Positions 26,658 through 35,257 of a stretch of 64,000 nt of DNA are shown here, piece after piece (the stretch's first letter is position 1; each line of letters begins with the position of its first letter). A model generated the notes under the pieces. The model was not told where the DNA came from, did no database searches, and was given only the letters and a program-made list of their open reading frames with translations. Both the position numbers and the translations under genes were made by a program. Source of the stretch: Sphingomonas sp. JC676 (GTDB lineage Bacteria; Pseudomonadota; Alphaproteobacteria; Sphingomonadales; Sphingomonadaceae); assembly GCF_014489075.1 (NCBI RefSeq), contig NZ_JACTGR010000001.1, forward strand, positions 186,001 through 250,000, written 5' to 3'.

Positions 26658-27872
26658 ACGCGGTTGAGTATGTGGGTGCATCGTTCGCCCATCGAATGGG
26701 GCGTGCGAATCGTGCTTGTCGCGATCGTTGCGGTGCTGGGCTATTATTGCGTGACCTTCTCGCTTGCCCAGGTACTGGCAAAGGCGAACCCGGCGCTGGC
26801 GCACCGGCTAGCGCCCTATGACGGCCGTATCACGGCCGCCTATGCCGCCACCTTCGCCGGTCCTGAAGCGAGCGCGGTCGATCGAGCGCGCGCAGACCAG
26901 CTCGCGCGGCTCGCGCTCCGCCAGGATCCGACGGCGGTGATCGCGGTCTCGTCGCTGGGCCTGAACACGCAGGTCCGCGGCAACACCGCGAGCGCGCGGC
27001 GCCTCTTTGCCTATGCGCAGAAGCTTTCGCGCCGCGACCTCCGTACGCAGCTCTGGTCTGTCGAAGATTCGGTCGCGCAAGGTGACATTCCCGCGGCGCT
27101 CAGATGGTACGACGTCACGCTACGGACGAGCCCGGAAATGGGGGAACTGCTGTTTCCCGTCCTGGCTTCGGCCAGCGAGGACCCGGCGATCCGCACCGAG
27201 CTGATCCGTACGCTTGCCCGCAAGCCGCAATGGGGCGAACATTTTCTCAACTTCGTCCCCGGAAACGCGCCCGACCCGCGCACGACGGCAGCCTTTTTCC
27301 TGAGCTTGCACCGGGCGGGCGTCGCCGTGCCGGAAAGGTCGCGCGCAAGCACGGTCGATGCGCTGGTCGCCAAGGGCTACTATGACGAAGCCTGGGCCTA
27401 CTACGCATCGATACGGCCGGGAACCGATCGCCAGCGATCGCGCGATCCCCGCTTCACTGCAAGCTTGGCGGTGCCGACATTGCTCGATTGGGTAGCGATG
27501 GATGACGGAGGCGTCACCGCCTCCATTCAGGATGGCATGTTCGATTTCGCGGCACCCTCCGGCGTCGGGGGCACGATGCTGCGTCAGGCCCAATTGTTGG
27601 CGCCCGGCACCTATCGTCTAAGCGGACACAGCGACGGCATCGATCAGACGCAAGCTGCGCGGCCCTATTGGGCCCTGACATGTAAGGACCAACAGCCGCT
27701 GGCGCGGTTCGCGCTGCCGAATTCGAGCGAGGCCGGCGGTAATTTCTCGACAACGTTCAACGTACCTTCGGGCTGCCCGTTGCAGACATTAACGCTTGTA
27801 GCACAACCCTCCGACGCCGTATCCGGGCTGTCCGGTCGGATCGACCGCGTCGAGCTAGTGCGGGTGCGGTAA
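26619..27872 (+). CDS. TPR-like polysaccharide-locus protein, function unknown
   Basis: This protein has about 417 residues, with a membrane helix near 30-50 (RIVLVAIVAVLGYYCVTFSL). An alanine- and arginine-rich helical region resembling tetratricopeptide repeats spans about 70-290, and a beta-rich C-terminal domain with two cysteines (LTCKDQ, SGCPLQ) follows. I chose ATG 26619 inside the wzc tail; ATG 26670 is also possible and would avoid the overlap. Proteins of this type sit beside wza/wzc in several sphingomonad-type loci and may help assembly or envelope anchoring, but I cannot name a function. A truncated copy of its 5' end lies at 2362. Confidence 0.7.
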   Translation: MAETTKPTPNHTTTRLSMWVHRSPIEWGVRIVLVAIVAVLGYYCVTFSLAQVLAKANPALAHRLAPYDGRITAAYAATFAGPEASAVDRARADQLARLALRQDPTAVIAVSSLGLNTQVRGNTASARRLFAYAQKLSRRDLRTQLWSVEDSVAQGDIPAALRWYDVTLRTSPEMGELLFPVLASASEDPAIRTELIRTLARKPQWGEHFLNFVPGNAPDPRTTAAFFLSLHRAGVAVPERSRASTVDALVAKGYYDEAWAYYASIRPGTDRQRSRDPRFTASLAVPTLLDWVAMDDGGVTASIQDGMFDFAAPSGVGGTMLRQAQLLAPGTYRLSGHSDGIDQTQAARPYWALTCKDQQPLARFALPNSSEAGGNFSTTFNVPSGCPLQTLTLVAQPSDAVSGLSGRIDRVELVRVR

Positions 27873-27900
27873 TGGTGCTCGGCGAATTGGAGACGACGGG

Positions 27901-28227
27901 ATGACGTATCGGCCTATTGTCATCGTCGGATGCCTGGTGGCAGCTGTGCCCGGGTTCGCGCGGCCGGCTTCGGTTCCGCAGTCTCAGACTGGTCCATCAC
28001 AACCTGGGCGTGTAGCGGAATCAACGGTTGGCGAGGTCGGACAGCGGCAGACCAGCTATGAGACTGAGGGCATCGCGCCGATGGCGCGCATCTCGAGCCG
28101 AATCCAAAATCGCGTGCAGTCGCGGATCCGTAACCGCATCGATCGCGATTACGATCCTCAGGCGAACGCGACTTCACCCTTTGAGGCTGCCGCGGCGCAG
28201 ACGCGCAAGACAGTTCGGCCGAAGTAA
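27901..28227 (+). CDS. Small secreted hypothetical protein
   Basis: This 108-residue protein has an N-terminal signal peptide (MTYRPIVIVGCLVAAVPGFA). The mature part is polar, rich in Arg, Gln and Ser, with SRIQNRVQSRIRNRIDRDYD near 65-84. It follows the TPR-like gene by 28 bases with GGAGACGACGGG before the ATG, so it probably belongs to the same operon. I do not recognise the family. About 220 bases follow (28228-28444) in which I see no gene. Confidence 0.6.
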   Translation: MTYRPIVIVGCLVAAVPGFARPASVPQSQTGPSQPGRVAESTVGEVGQRQTSYETEGIAPMARISSRIQNRVQSRIRNRIDRDYDPQANATSPFEAAAAQTRKTVRPK

Positions 28228-28444
28228 CTCGACTGGCTTGAATCCTTGCGCATTCTAAAACGGTCGGGAACCGCGCTTCGGACTGAAATCGTGACCCACC
28301 GCTCAGGCTGGTTGATAGGTTCGCGAGGGCATCTTCGAGTACATCGCGCGAGGGCCTCTAGCTCCTCCGTCTTTCGGCACGTTCGGCCGTCTTTTCATGC
28401 CGGGTTTCTCTGGAGCAAGTTAGAACGTTAGGTTCAAGCACCTG

Positions 28445-30859
28445 ATGGAGACTCCATTGTCCAACCCCTTCCAGGCAACCCGCCGAACCCTGCTGGCTGC
28501 CCTTTCCGGAGCGCCAGTCGCCAACATGGCGCTGTCCTTGGGTGTGGAGAAGAGAACGGCAAACCTGCTTTCGCTGCCGCAGGCGCGGGCTCAAGGTCCT
28601 GACGGCACGATCTATCCGGGCGCGCGACTCTACGCCTACGTCACGGGAAGCTCAGAGCCTGCCCCAATCTATCGAGATGCTGCTTTGGCCACGGCGCATG
28701 ACAACCCGGTCCGAGCGGATGCCGAGGGTATCCTCCCTCCGGTGTTCCTGGATCCGGCCATTATCTATCGCTTCGTGGCCAAGACGAGCGCCGGTGTCGC
28801 AATACCGGGGATGGACCTGGATCCGGTATCGGTTTCCGCATCGGGTGAAACGTCCTTCTCACAGGTCAGCGATAGCGCCGTCGCGCGCACAATCGGCGCG
28901 AAATTGCAGGACGTCTCGTCGGTTAGGGATTACGGCGCAGTCGGCGATGGCCGCACCCAGGACAAGGCCGCCTTCACGAATGCAGCTGCCGCGCTGACGG
29001 ATGGAGGGGCTTTGGAAGTCACCGCCGGAGTCCATCTTATAGGCGCACAACCATTTGGGCCCGCTCGCGGTAATGTCCACGCCTTTGACCATGCGGTGGT
29101 CGGGGACGAAAACATCGTCGCAAACAGTGAGTTCACGGGCAGTCGCTCCACCGGCTGGGAACTCTCCAATTTCGTATCGAAAAATCCCGGCATTTCACAT
29201 GCTGAAGGGAGCATCGCGAGCGCTAAATGTCTCGTCGCTGTCCACGCGTACACTACCTATTTGATATCCGTAACATTGAATACCACCACGGCAGGAGGGA
29301 TCTCTTTCTTCCTTAAAGACAAACCGGTCTTCACTGCCGGTGATAGCAGCGTCGTATCCGTGGGACCCAACACCTATCAGTTCGCCATGTTCTCCTATAC
29401 GACGGATGGAACAGTCCCTTTCGAACTTCGCTCAGATACCAAATGGGCCGGATCGATCGGCAGTATTCTCGTCATAAAGATCCAGCGCGAGGCACCTTAC
29501 GACTTCTTCGGCATTTCTGCGGACAAGAAAGACTTCGATTCCATTTTCGGAATAAAGTTCGGGAGGTTCATGTCAGGGAACATCGCTATCGGCGACCGAC
29601 TGACCAGTGCCCTACTCTCCAATGAAGCGGCCTGGAACGTGGCGCTCGGTTCGCGCGCGCTTTCCACAAATATAGACGGCCAAGAAAATACTGCGATTGG
29701 CACTTTCGCGCTCGAATATAATCAATCGGATCGCAACACCGCTGGCGGCTATTCTGCATTTCGTTACAATACTAAAGGTACTCAGAATACTGGCTGGGGG
29801 TATAAGACTTTCGGGCGAAACTCTGTTGGAAGCAACAATACGGGGGTTGGTTTCTGGGCGAGCATGTACAACCAAACGGGGAGCGATAATTCGTCCTTCG
29901 GTTCCCGTGCGGGTTATTATAATAGCCGCGGAAATTATAATTCCGCGTTTGGCTCGCAGGCTGGCCTGCAGAACGACGGCGGCACTGCAAACACATATCT
30001 AGGCGCCATTGCCGGGCCGTACACGCCGGGTCCGACCACGTTTTCCTACAGTTTTTCCACCTGTGTCGGTTCTGAAAGCAAGGGATACGGCAATAATACC
30101 ACTGCTGTCGGCTGTCAGGCGCGCTGCGGTTCCGATCCCAATAGCGGTGGAACCGCTATAACCACCGCCGCGACTGCGGTTGGCTTCAGGGCCCTTGCCG
30201 CTGAGGAACACTCCGTCGCGTTGGGTGGAGACGCTTCCGCCAATGAAATCCGCAGTACGGCACTAGGTGGCAATGCCAAGGCAACCGGACCAGCCGGGAG
30301 CGCGGTCGGTTTCGGCGCGATTGCTTCTGCGAATTCCACTACGGTCGGCTCAGAAGCAGGGGTAAACCTAATCGGCGCCAACAATGTCAGTATTGGCAGC
30401 GGAGCCAACAATTTCAAAAGCGCCACCAAATATACCAATGTTACCGCAATCGGATATGGTGCCGCGTGTACGGCGGATGATCAAATTGTGCTGGGGAATA
30501 CCAGCGTTAAATCGATACGGGCTGCGGTAACGGCAATTACGGCCCTTTCCGATCGAAGAGATAAGAGCAATGTCGATTATATCGATGGCAAGTTCGCTGC
30601 CGAATTTGTCAAATCGCTCGCTCCGGCTCGCTGGGAATGGGATCTGCGTACGCCCGTGAAGCGAGAGGGCGGTGATATCGGGTTTATCGCCCAGGACTTG
30701 CTTGAGGCCCAGGCCACACACAATGCCGAATGGCTGGAATTAGTGAACGACAGCAATCCGGATCGTCTCGAAGCCACACCTGGCAAGTTGCTTCCGATCC
30801 TGGTCGCAGCGTTGAAAAGTGCGCTGGAGAGGATCGAAGTGTTGGAGGGTCGGCAATAA
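28445..30859 (+). CDS. Tailspike-like repeat protein with S74 intramolecular chaperone domain
   Basis: This 804-residue protein starts with RRTLLAALSG, possibly a twin-arginine or adapter leader. A tail-fibre-like adaptor domain (GTIYPGARLYAYVTGS, about 56-125) and a pectate-lyase-3-type start, VRDYGAVGDGRTQDKAAF (about 159-176), follow. Seven tandem 16-17-residue repeats span 398-515. Trimeric-autotransporter-like segments lead to a C-terminal S74 chaperone domain. Ser702 and Lys707 in LSDRRDKSN fit the self-cleavage dyad, which would release about 103 residues. Phage relatives are trimeric tailspikes, some of which degrade capsule. Beside an exopolysaccharide locus it may be a surface adhesin or polysaccharide-modifying enzyme. 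No other phage genes are seen. Confidence 0.82.
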   Translation: METPLSNPFQATRRTLLAALSGAPVANMALSLGVEKRTANLLSLPQARAQGPDGTIYPGARLYAYVTGSSEPAPIYRDAALATAHDNPVRADAEGILPPVFLDPAIIYRFVAKTSAGVAIPGMDLDPVSVSASGETSFSQVSDSAVARTIGAKLQDVSSVRDYGAVGDGRTQDKAAFTNAAAALTDGGALEVTAGVHLIGAQPFGPARGNVHAFDHAVVGDENIVANSEFTGSRSTGWELSNFVSKNPGISHAEGSIASAKCLVAVHAYTTYLISVTLNTTTAGGISFFLKDKPVFTAGDSSVVSVGPNTYQFAMFSYTTDGTVPFELRSDTKWAGSIGSILVIKIQREAPYDFFGISADKKDFDSIFGIKFGRFMSGNIAIGDRLTSALLSNEAAWNVALGSRALSTNIDGQENTAIGTFALEYNQSDRNTAGGYSAFRYNTKGTQNTGWGYKTFGRNSVGSNNTGVGFWASMYNQTGSDNSSFGSRAGYYNSRGNYNSAFGSQAGLQNDGGTANTYLGAIAGPYTPGPTTFSYSFSTCVGSESKGYGNNTTAVGCQARCGSDPNSGGTAITTAATAVGFRALAAEEHSVALGGDASANEIRSTALGGNAKATGPAGSAVGFGAIASANSTTVGSEAGVNLIGANNVSIGSGANNFKSATKYTNVTAIGYGAACTADDQIVLGNTSVKSIRAAVTAITALSDRRDKSNVDYIDGKFAAEFVKSLAPARWEWDLRTPVKREGGDIGFIAQDLLEAQATHNAEWLELVNDSNPDRLEATPGKLLPILVAALKSALERIEVLEGRQ
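29636..29989 (+). repeat. Seven tandem 16-17-codon repeats in the tailspike-like gene
   Basis: Read in frame, this stretch encodes units that each begin N-[T/S/V]-x-x-G: NVALGSRALST, NTAIGTFALEY, NTAGGYSAFRY, NTGWGYKTFGR, NTGVGFWASMY, NSSFGSRAGYY, NSAFGSQAGLQ. Spacing is 17 residues except for one unit of 16. The pattern resembles the beta-roll heads of YadA-type adhesins. The DNA of the units has diverged, so this is an old protein repeat and not a recent DNA expansion. Confidence 0.8.
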
Positions 30860-31082
30860 CTCTTCGAGTTGTCGCTGAACGCCGCACAACTGGTGCTGAC
30901 CCGCTAGCCCTGGGCGGGCTAACTGAACCAGAGGGCCTATGGTGCGTGCGATAGCCACTGCTTCGAACTCGCAGGGTCACAGCCTTTTACTTCTGCACCA
31001 CTCCGCAGTAGTGGCGTGAGTGGCCTGGCGGTAGCCCATGTTTCCGTCGCGTAACCCCCGTCTATTGCATATCAACGTTAGA
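30860..31082. other. Intergenic stretch, nothing recognised
   Basis: These 223 bases separate the convergent tailspike-like and nucleotidyltransferase genes. I found no frame with protein character, no clear hairpin followed by a T-run and no repeat shared with another part of the window. Confidence 0.5.
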
Positions 31083-32375
31083 CTACGATCCGGCATCGTC
31101 CCGCAAGGTTTCGACACTTGCTTCCTGCGGCGCCCTGAATTTGGATTGTAGTAAAGCGATCTGGCGATTGATCCTCAGCAGTGCTCGCCTCGAGATTTCG
31201 GCGAGGCTCATATGATCCTGGAACCGCAGATCATCGAAGAACTGTCTTGCGCGGGGAAAAATACCATCTGCCCACATGAATTTTTCGGCCCACGACCATC
31301 GACCGACACGATGCGCCGAGGCGGCGCTGTGAACATCAATCAGGTTTCGTACGCCGGGGGGAGCCGCATTTCGGGCCCGCTGTAGGATTGGCTCCGGGAT
31401 AATGCCGGGCGACAGGCGTTGCGCGCAAAGCATCGCAGGATACATAAAAGTCCAAAGGCGTGTTCGATCGCATAGAGCAGTGAAGGCGGGCCAATTGAAC
31501 TCCGCAACGTCCTCATCTCGTTTGATTACTAAGCAGATTTCGTATTGGCGTTGCAGCGTCAGGCTATCGAAATAGGAACTCGCGTGTACCAGAAGGTGCG
31601 CGAGCAGAAGCGGCGGCGAAAAAACAACAGCAGTTGCTGAGACCTTCCACGGTTCGAGCGACGTCGTGGCAACGAGCAAGTCGAGATCGGCCATAAGTGC
31701 CCCGCCGGCGAACTTGCGCTTGGCGCGATCATGAAGGTCAATCGACCAGGGGTCGTCGCGATGAACATAAGTCAGCGTGACGGGGATGGCGGCAACGTCC
31801 GGCATTTTCCAGGTCCGCTGACCGAAGCCGCCAAGTTGCGGTTCATATCCTAGGTCAGCGAGAATTGCTTGGGCGTCGGCCAGTTTGCCCGGCGGAATCA
31901 GCAAATCGATGTCGGCCGAGATGCGCTGTCCCGGTTCGTCGAAATAAGTATGCGCGGTGCACATCCCCTTCATCACGATGGGGGTTACCCCTCCTCTGGA
32001 CAGCATCTCGGCTGCCTCCCGCGCGCGTTCAGTCAACCGCGCCATTCGTACGCGATTATGCGCGAGGTGAATGCGGAGGACTTCCTCGTTCGATGGTGTG
32101 GTGACGAGCTTGCCCTGTTCGATCCACGAACCCAGCAGCGGACCCGTGCCAGAGGTATAGCAGGCGATACTGAGCGCCACCGGGTCGTCGATCAGCCTGC
32201 ACTCGCTACGGCCGCCGGCAAGCACTTCCCGTAATACGCCTTCGATCGATGCCGCCGCTTCGGCCCAGCGCTGCTCAGGAACCTCGAACCAGAGCCACTC
32301 GGGCCGCCCGACCCGCTCCGCATCTCGAAACCGCCGCTCCACATCCAGAATGGGCAGCAAAGAGGGAGTGCTCAT
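31083..32375 (-). CDS. Nucleotidyltransferase family protein (NTP_transf_5-like)
   Basis: This 430-residue protein has PIVMKGMCTAHTYFDEPGQR followed by ISADIDLLIPP near residues 155-165, the D-x-D metal pair of the uncharacterised nucleotidyltransferase family. Such genes occur beside exopolysaccharide and peptide-modification genes, but the substrate is not known. I chose ATG 32375 because GGAG lies 8-11 bases upstream and because the stop of a 45-codon frame overlaps it as ATGA. A longer frame to 32441 has no support. The overlap suggests co-translation with the small ORF. Confidence 0.78.
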   Translation of the reverse strand: MSTPSLLPILDVERRFRDAERVGRPEWLWFEVPEQRWAEAAASIEGVLREVLAGGRSECRLIDDPVALSIACYTSGTGPLLGSWIEQGKLVTTPSNEEVLRIHLAHNRVRMARLTERAREAAEMLSRGGVTPIVMKGMCTAHTYFDEPGQRISADIDLLIPPGKLADAQAILADLGYEPQLGGFGQRTWKMPDVAAIPVTLTYVHRDDPWSIDLHDRAKRKFAGGALMADLDLLVATTSLEPWKVSATAVVFSPPLLLAHLLVHASSYFDSLTLQRQYEICLVIKRDEDVAEFNWPAFTALCDRTRLWTFMYPAMLCAQRLSPGIIPEPILQRARNAAPPGVRNLIDVHSAASAHRVGRWSWAEKFMWADGIFPRARQFFDDLRFQDHMSLAEISRRALLRINRQIALLQSKFRAPQEASVETLRDDAGS

Positions 32376-32509
32376 GCAGGGTCTCCTGTTGTCTTGGCGC
32401 GCCGTTCCGCAAACTGAAGGCGTTTCGAGGGAGGGGGACATGCAATCAGCGTGAGGACTCTCTCAGCAGCGCCTGCAACGCTGTCGATGTCGTCAAAGCT
32501 GCATCGCAT
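32372..32509 (-). CDS. Small ORF (45 aa) coupled to the nucleotidyltransferase
   Basis: This frame begins ATG 32509 with an excellent ribosome site, AGGAGGAGAAAG directly upstream, and ends in an ATGA overlap with the nucleotidyltransferase gene. The product starts MRCSFDDIDSVAGAAERV, continues LTLIACPPPSKRLQF and ends GDPA. It has two cysteines (3 and 24) and no membrane helix. I do not recognise it. With a radical SAM gene 244 bases upstream on the same strand, a modified-peptide precursor is one idea; a degenerate small domain or a simple translational leader are others. Confidence 0.5.
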   Translation of the reverse strand: MRCSFDDIDSVAGAAERVLTLIACPPPSKRLQFAERRAKTTGDPA

Positions 32510-32753
32510 CTTTCTCCTCCTGAAGGATGAGTGCCGGCGGCGGCGGCAAAGGTTCACCGCGCCACGAACCACTGTCGGAGCGTCGGTGCTTACACTGCTT
32601 TCAGATCGGAAATCGGCCGGAGGCAGGGCTTGGCTGCCAAGTTTGTGGCGCCGATGAACTACAGATCGTCAACGAGTGCGAGATGCACAATCATGGAGAT
32701 CGGGTAGATCCCAGGACTTCGATAGCGTGCTGCACTCAAAGTCCCATGGCGGA

Positions 32754-33800
32754 CTAGCTTTGAGAGATACGGTTGACGGAATATCGAAACAAGGCAAGTG
32801 GATGATTTATTGCCGCAGATATTGAATAACCGCAACTGCAGCCTGGGCAATCGAAGCGAAACATTTTTATTGCATCATCTCTATATTCTTTTGATCCAAG
32901 TATATCTGATAAACTTGTACTGTTAATATTTGCGACTGGATCGAACGAGTGACATCCTGTTCTAACATTTCCACCAGAATCAATCTTAATACTCGTGAAT
33001 CCGAGCATGCAATGCTCGTAATCGAACGTTTTGGTAAAATAATATTTCCTGGCGTTTCGTATCAAGGCAATATTTCCAACTGACTTTTCCTCTAGTATCG
33101 AAAAAGCATGCTCCATCTCCGCGGGGTTGGGTATTAATTGTCTGACATTTCGCATTTCAGCCGCAGAGGAATTGAATTTTAGTTCTTCACCAATAATATT
33201 GAAGTCAAATTCAGCACCCAAACCCCGACAATAATCGATGAAATCCGCCAGGCTAGGAATCAATTTGTTAGTAATAGTTGCAACAATTCTCTTTTTCCGT
33301 GTTACTCTGCTTATAGCATCAACGGCTCTGTCAAAATACCCGGGAACACCGCGAATGTAATCATTAACATCCTTAAATCCATCTATCGAAATGGTGACGT
33401 GAGTAACGATGGAATTGTTGAGTTCATCAATATTCTTACCGAGAAGAAGTCCATTTGTTGCAAGAACTATTCTACTGAACCATTCTGGTCTGCAGGAATC
33501 CAATATATTCCAAAAGTCCTTTCTTATGAGGGGCTCCCCTCCAGCAAACCTTAGGCTGCGAATTCCAAGTTCATTGAACTCGCTAAGCAAGCGGGTCGCC
33601 CTTTCAAACGAGATGGATTGCGGATAATGATCTTTCCAATAGTCGCAGGTCATGCATCTAGAATTACAATTCTCGGTAAGCTGAACCTCTGCGAGCATCG
33701 GTCTAATGCGACTTGGGAGAAGTTTCTCTTTATGCAGTTGGGCCGCTGGCACGAGCGGAAATATCTTTAGTGCTAATTTGGCTTTGTCGGATAAATTCAT
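32754..33800 (-). CDS. Radical SAM protein with SPASM-like C-terminus
   Basis: This 348-residue protein has the [4Fe-4S] motif CNSRCMTC (CxxxCxxC) near residue 45, then RFAGGEPLIRKDF and ISIDGFKDVNDYIRG, typical of radical SAM barrels. The C-terminus has further cysteines (EHCMLG, TGCHSF, CPGCSCGY) that could bind a second cluster, as in SPASM enzymes acting on peptides or sugars. I chose ATG 33800 because GAGGAG lies 6 bases upstream; ATG 33824 is weaker. The gene is markedly AT-rich against its surroundings, which points to recent transfer. The substrate is unknown. Confidence 0.85.
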   Translation of the reverse strand: MNLSDKAKLALKIFPLVPAAQLHKEKLLPSRIRPMLAEVQLTENCNSRCMTCDYWKDHYPQSISFERATRLLSEFNELGIRSLRFAGGEPLIRKDFWNILDSCRPEWFSRIVLATNGLLLGKNIDELNNSIVTHVTISIDGFKDVNDYIRGVPGYFDRAVDAISRVTRKKRIVATITNKLIPSLADFIDYCRGLGAEFDFNIIGEELKFNSSAAEMRNVRQLIPNPAEMEHAFSILEEKSVGNIALIRNARKYYFTKTFDYEHCMLGFTSIKIDSGGNVRTGCHSFDPVANINSTSLSDILGSKEYRDDAIKMFRFDCPGCSCGYSISAAINHPLALFRYSVNRISQS

Positions 33801-34209
33801 ACGAGGCTCCTCAACGGCAACCATGGGTGTAGCAATTTAAAAAACTCGCCCAAGACCTTGAGGTTAGCAATGGATTTAACGAGTACGATCTCCCGGCCAC
33901 GCGCAAATACATAAAGCCGCGATCGCGGAAGTGTAAGCTGAATTAGCGCCACTACGGGCGCACCTGTTTGAATCTTCAGGCCTGAGAGCGGCCAGTTGCC
34001 ACCATAGGATACGCCTCAGTCCCAATGACTGCGGTGCCAACGCTTCCAATCGTGTGACCTCCGCATGGCAACCCCCGATAACCCGCTGCCAGGACGGGTT
34101 CTAGAAGAAGGTGATCGCCTGAAGCTTCAGCCCATGGGCCGACCATTCGATAGTCATCTGTCCCCGCTCGTCGGAAGCCTAAGGGCTCCCACACGCGGCA
34201 GCGGGAATT
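33801..34209. other. Intergenic stretch, nothing recognised
   Basis: These 409 bases separate the radical SAM gene from the end of the epimerase gene on the same strand. A perfect palindrome, CCGCGATCGCGG, lies at 33917-33928 about 115 bases upstream of the radical SAM start and could be an operator. A 72-codon minus-strand frame at 33976-34194 has no recognisable protein character. The region may be a recombination scar at the edge of the AT-rich insert. Confidence 0.4.
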
Positions 34210-35220
34210 TCAGTTTCGATAATGGTCCAGATACCATTCGATGAATTTCGGCACGCCTTCGCTTGGGGCGGTGTGCGGCTTGTAGCCGGTGAGGCGCTCG
34301 AGCAGCTCGGCCGAGGCGGCGGTGGCGGGCACATCGCCCTGCTGCATCGGCAGGAAGTTCTTGATCGCCTGTTTGCCCAAGGCTTTCTCAGCCGCGCCGA
34401 TATAGTCCATCAGCGGTGTCGGGGTGCCAGCGCCGATATTGACGATACGAAAGGGGGCGACGGGCGAGAGGCTGTCGCCTTCGACCGGGGTATCGCCGGG
34501 CACCGCCCGGGTCAGCCGCACGATCGATTCGGCGAGGTCGTCGATATAGGTGAAATCGCGGACCATATTGCCGTTGTTGTAGACGTCGATCGGCTCCCCC
34601 GCGAGGATCGCCTTGGTGAACTTGAACAGCGCCATGTCGGGTCGGCCCCACGGACCGTAGACGGTGAAGAAGCGGAAAAAGGTCATCGGCGTCTTGAACA
34701 GGTGGCTGTAGCTATGCGCCATCAGCTCGGTCGCGCCCTTGGTGGCGGCATAGAGGCTCAAGGGAGTCGCGGTCCGCTGCATCTCGCCGAACGGCATGTC
34801 GGTGTTCGCGCCATAGACCGAGCTGGTCGAGGCGACGAGCAGGTGTTTGACCGGGTTATGCCGCGCCAGTTCGAGCAGGTTGAACGTGCCGATCACGTTG
34901 GCGCCGATATAGCTGGCCGGGGCATCAATGCTGTAGCGCACGCCCGCCTGGGCGGCGAGGTGGATCACCACGTCCGGCTTGAATGCACGCCAGGCCTCGC
35001 CGAACGCGTCCATGTCCTCGATCGACACGCGCTCGACCGAGAAATTGGCGTGGTTCGACAGAATGTCGTTGCGCGCTTCCTTGAGCGCCACGTCGTAATA
35101 GTTCGAGAAATTGTCGACGCCCATCACGGTGGCGCCCTGCTGGAGCAGCTTGCTCGAGGTGTGGAAACCGATGAATCCGGCCGAACCGGTAACGAGGACG
35201 CGAGGGCTGCTGTCAGTCAT
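34210..35220 (-). CDS. UDP-glucuronate 4-epimerase-like NAD-dependent epimerase
   Basis: This 336-residue extended SDR has VLVTGSAGFIGFH at the N-terminus (NAD site). The catalytic tyrosine and lysine lie in YAATKGATELMAHSYSHLF near 150-168, and FFTVYGPWGRPDMALFKFT follows near 180-198. The last motif is characteristic of UDP-glucuronate 4-epimerases (LpsL/Cap1J type), which make UDP-galacturonate for surface polysaccharides. The ATG at 35220 is the start that gives the proper N-terminus. It lies about 7 kb from the main locus but could supply a uronic acid to it. Confidence 0.87.
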   Translation of the reverse strand: MTDSSPRVLVTGSAGFIGFHTSSKLLQQGATVMGVDNFSNYYDVALKEARNDILSNHANFSVERVSIEDMDAFGEAWRAFKPDVVIHLAAQAGVRYSIDAPASYIGANVIGTFNLLELARHNPVKHLLVASTSSVYGANTDMPFGEMQRTATPLSLYAATKGATELMAHSYSHLFKTPMTFFRFFTVYGPWGRPDMALFKFTKAILAGEPIDVYNNGNMVRDFTYIDDLAESIVRLTRAVPGDTPVEGDSLSPVAPFRIVNIGAGTPTPLMDYIGAAEKALGKQAIKNFLPMQQGDVPATAASAELLERLTGYKPHTAPSEGVPKFIEWYLDHYRN

Positions 35221-35257
35221 GGGTGCCCTACTGAAAGAAGGCCGGCGCCAAGTCCAG

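Noticed and set aside
33917..33928. Palindrome CCGCGATCGCGG upstream of the radical SAM gene as a definite operator
   Set aside because: A 12-base GC-rich palindrome containing CGATCG is common in this type of genome; without a second site or regulator it is only mentioned.
33976..34194. A 72-codon minus-strand frame upstream of the epimerase end
   Set aside because: There is no recognisable domain, no good ribosome site and unlikely composition; left as an intergenic region.
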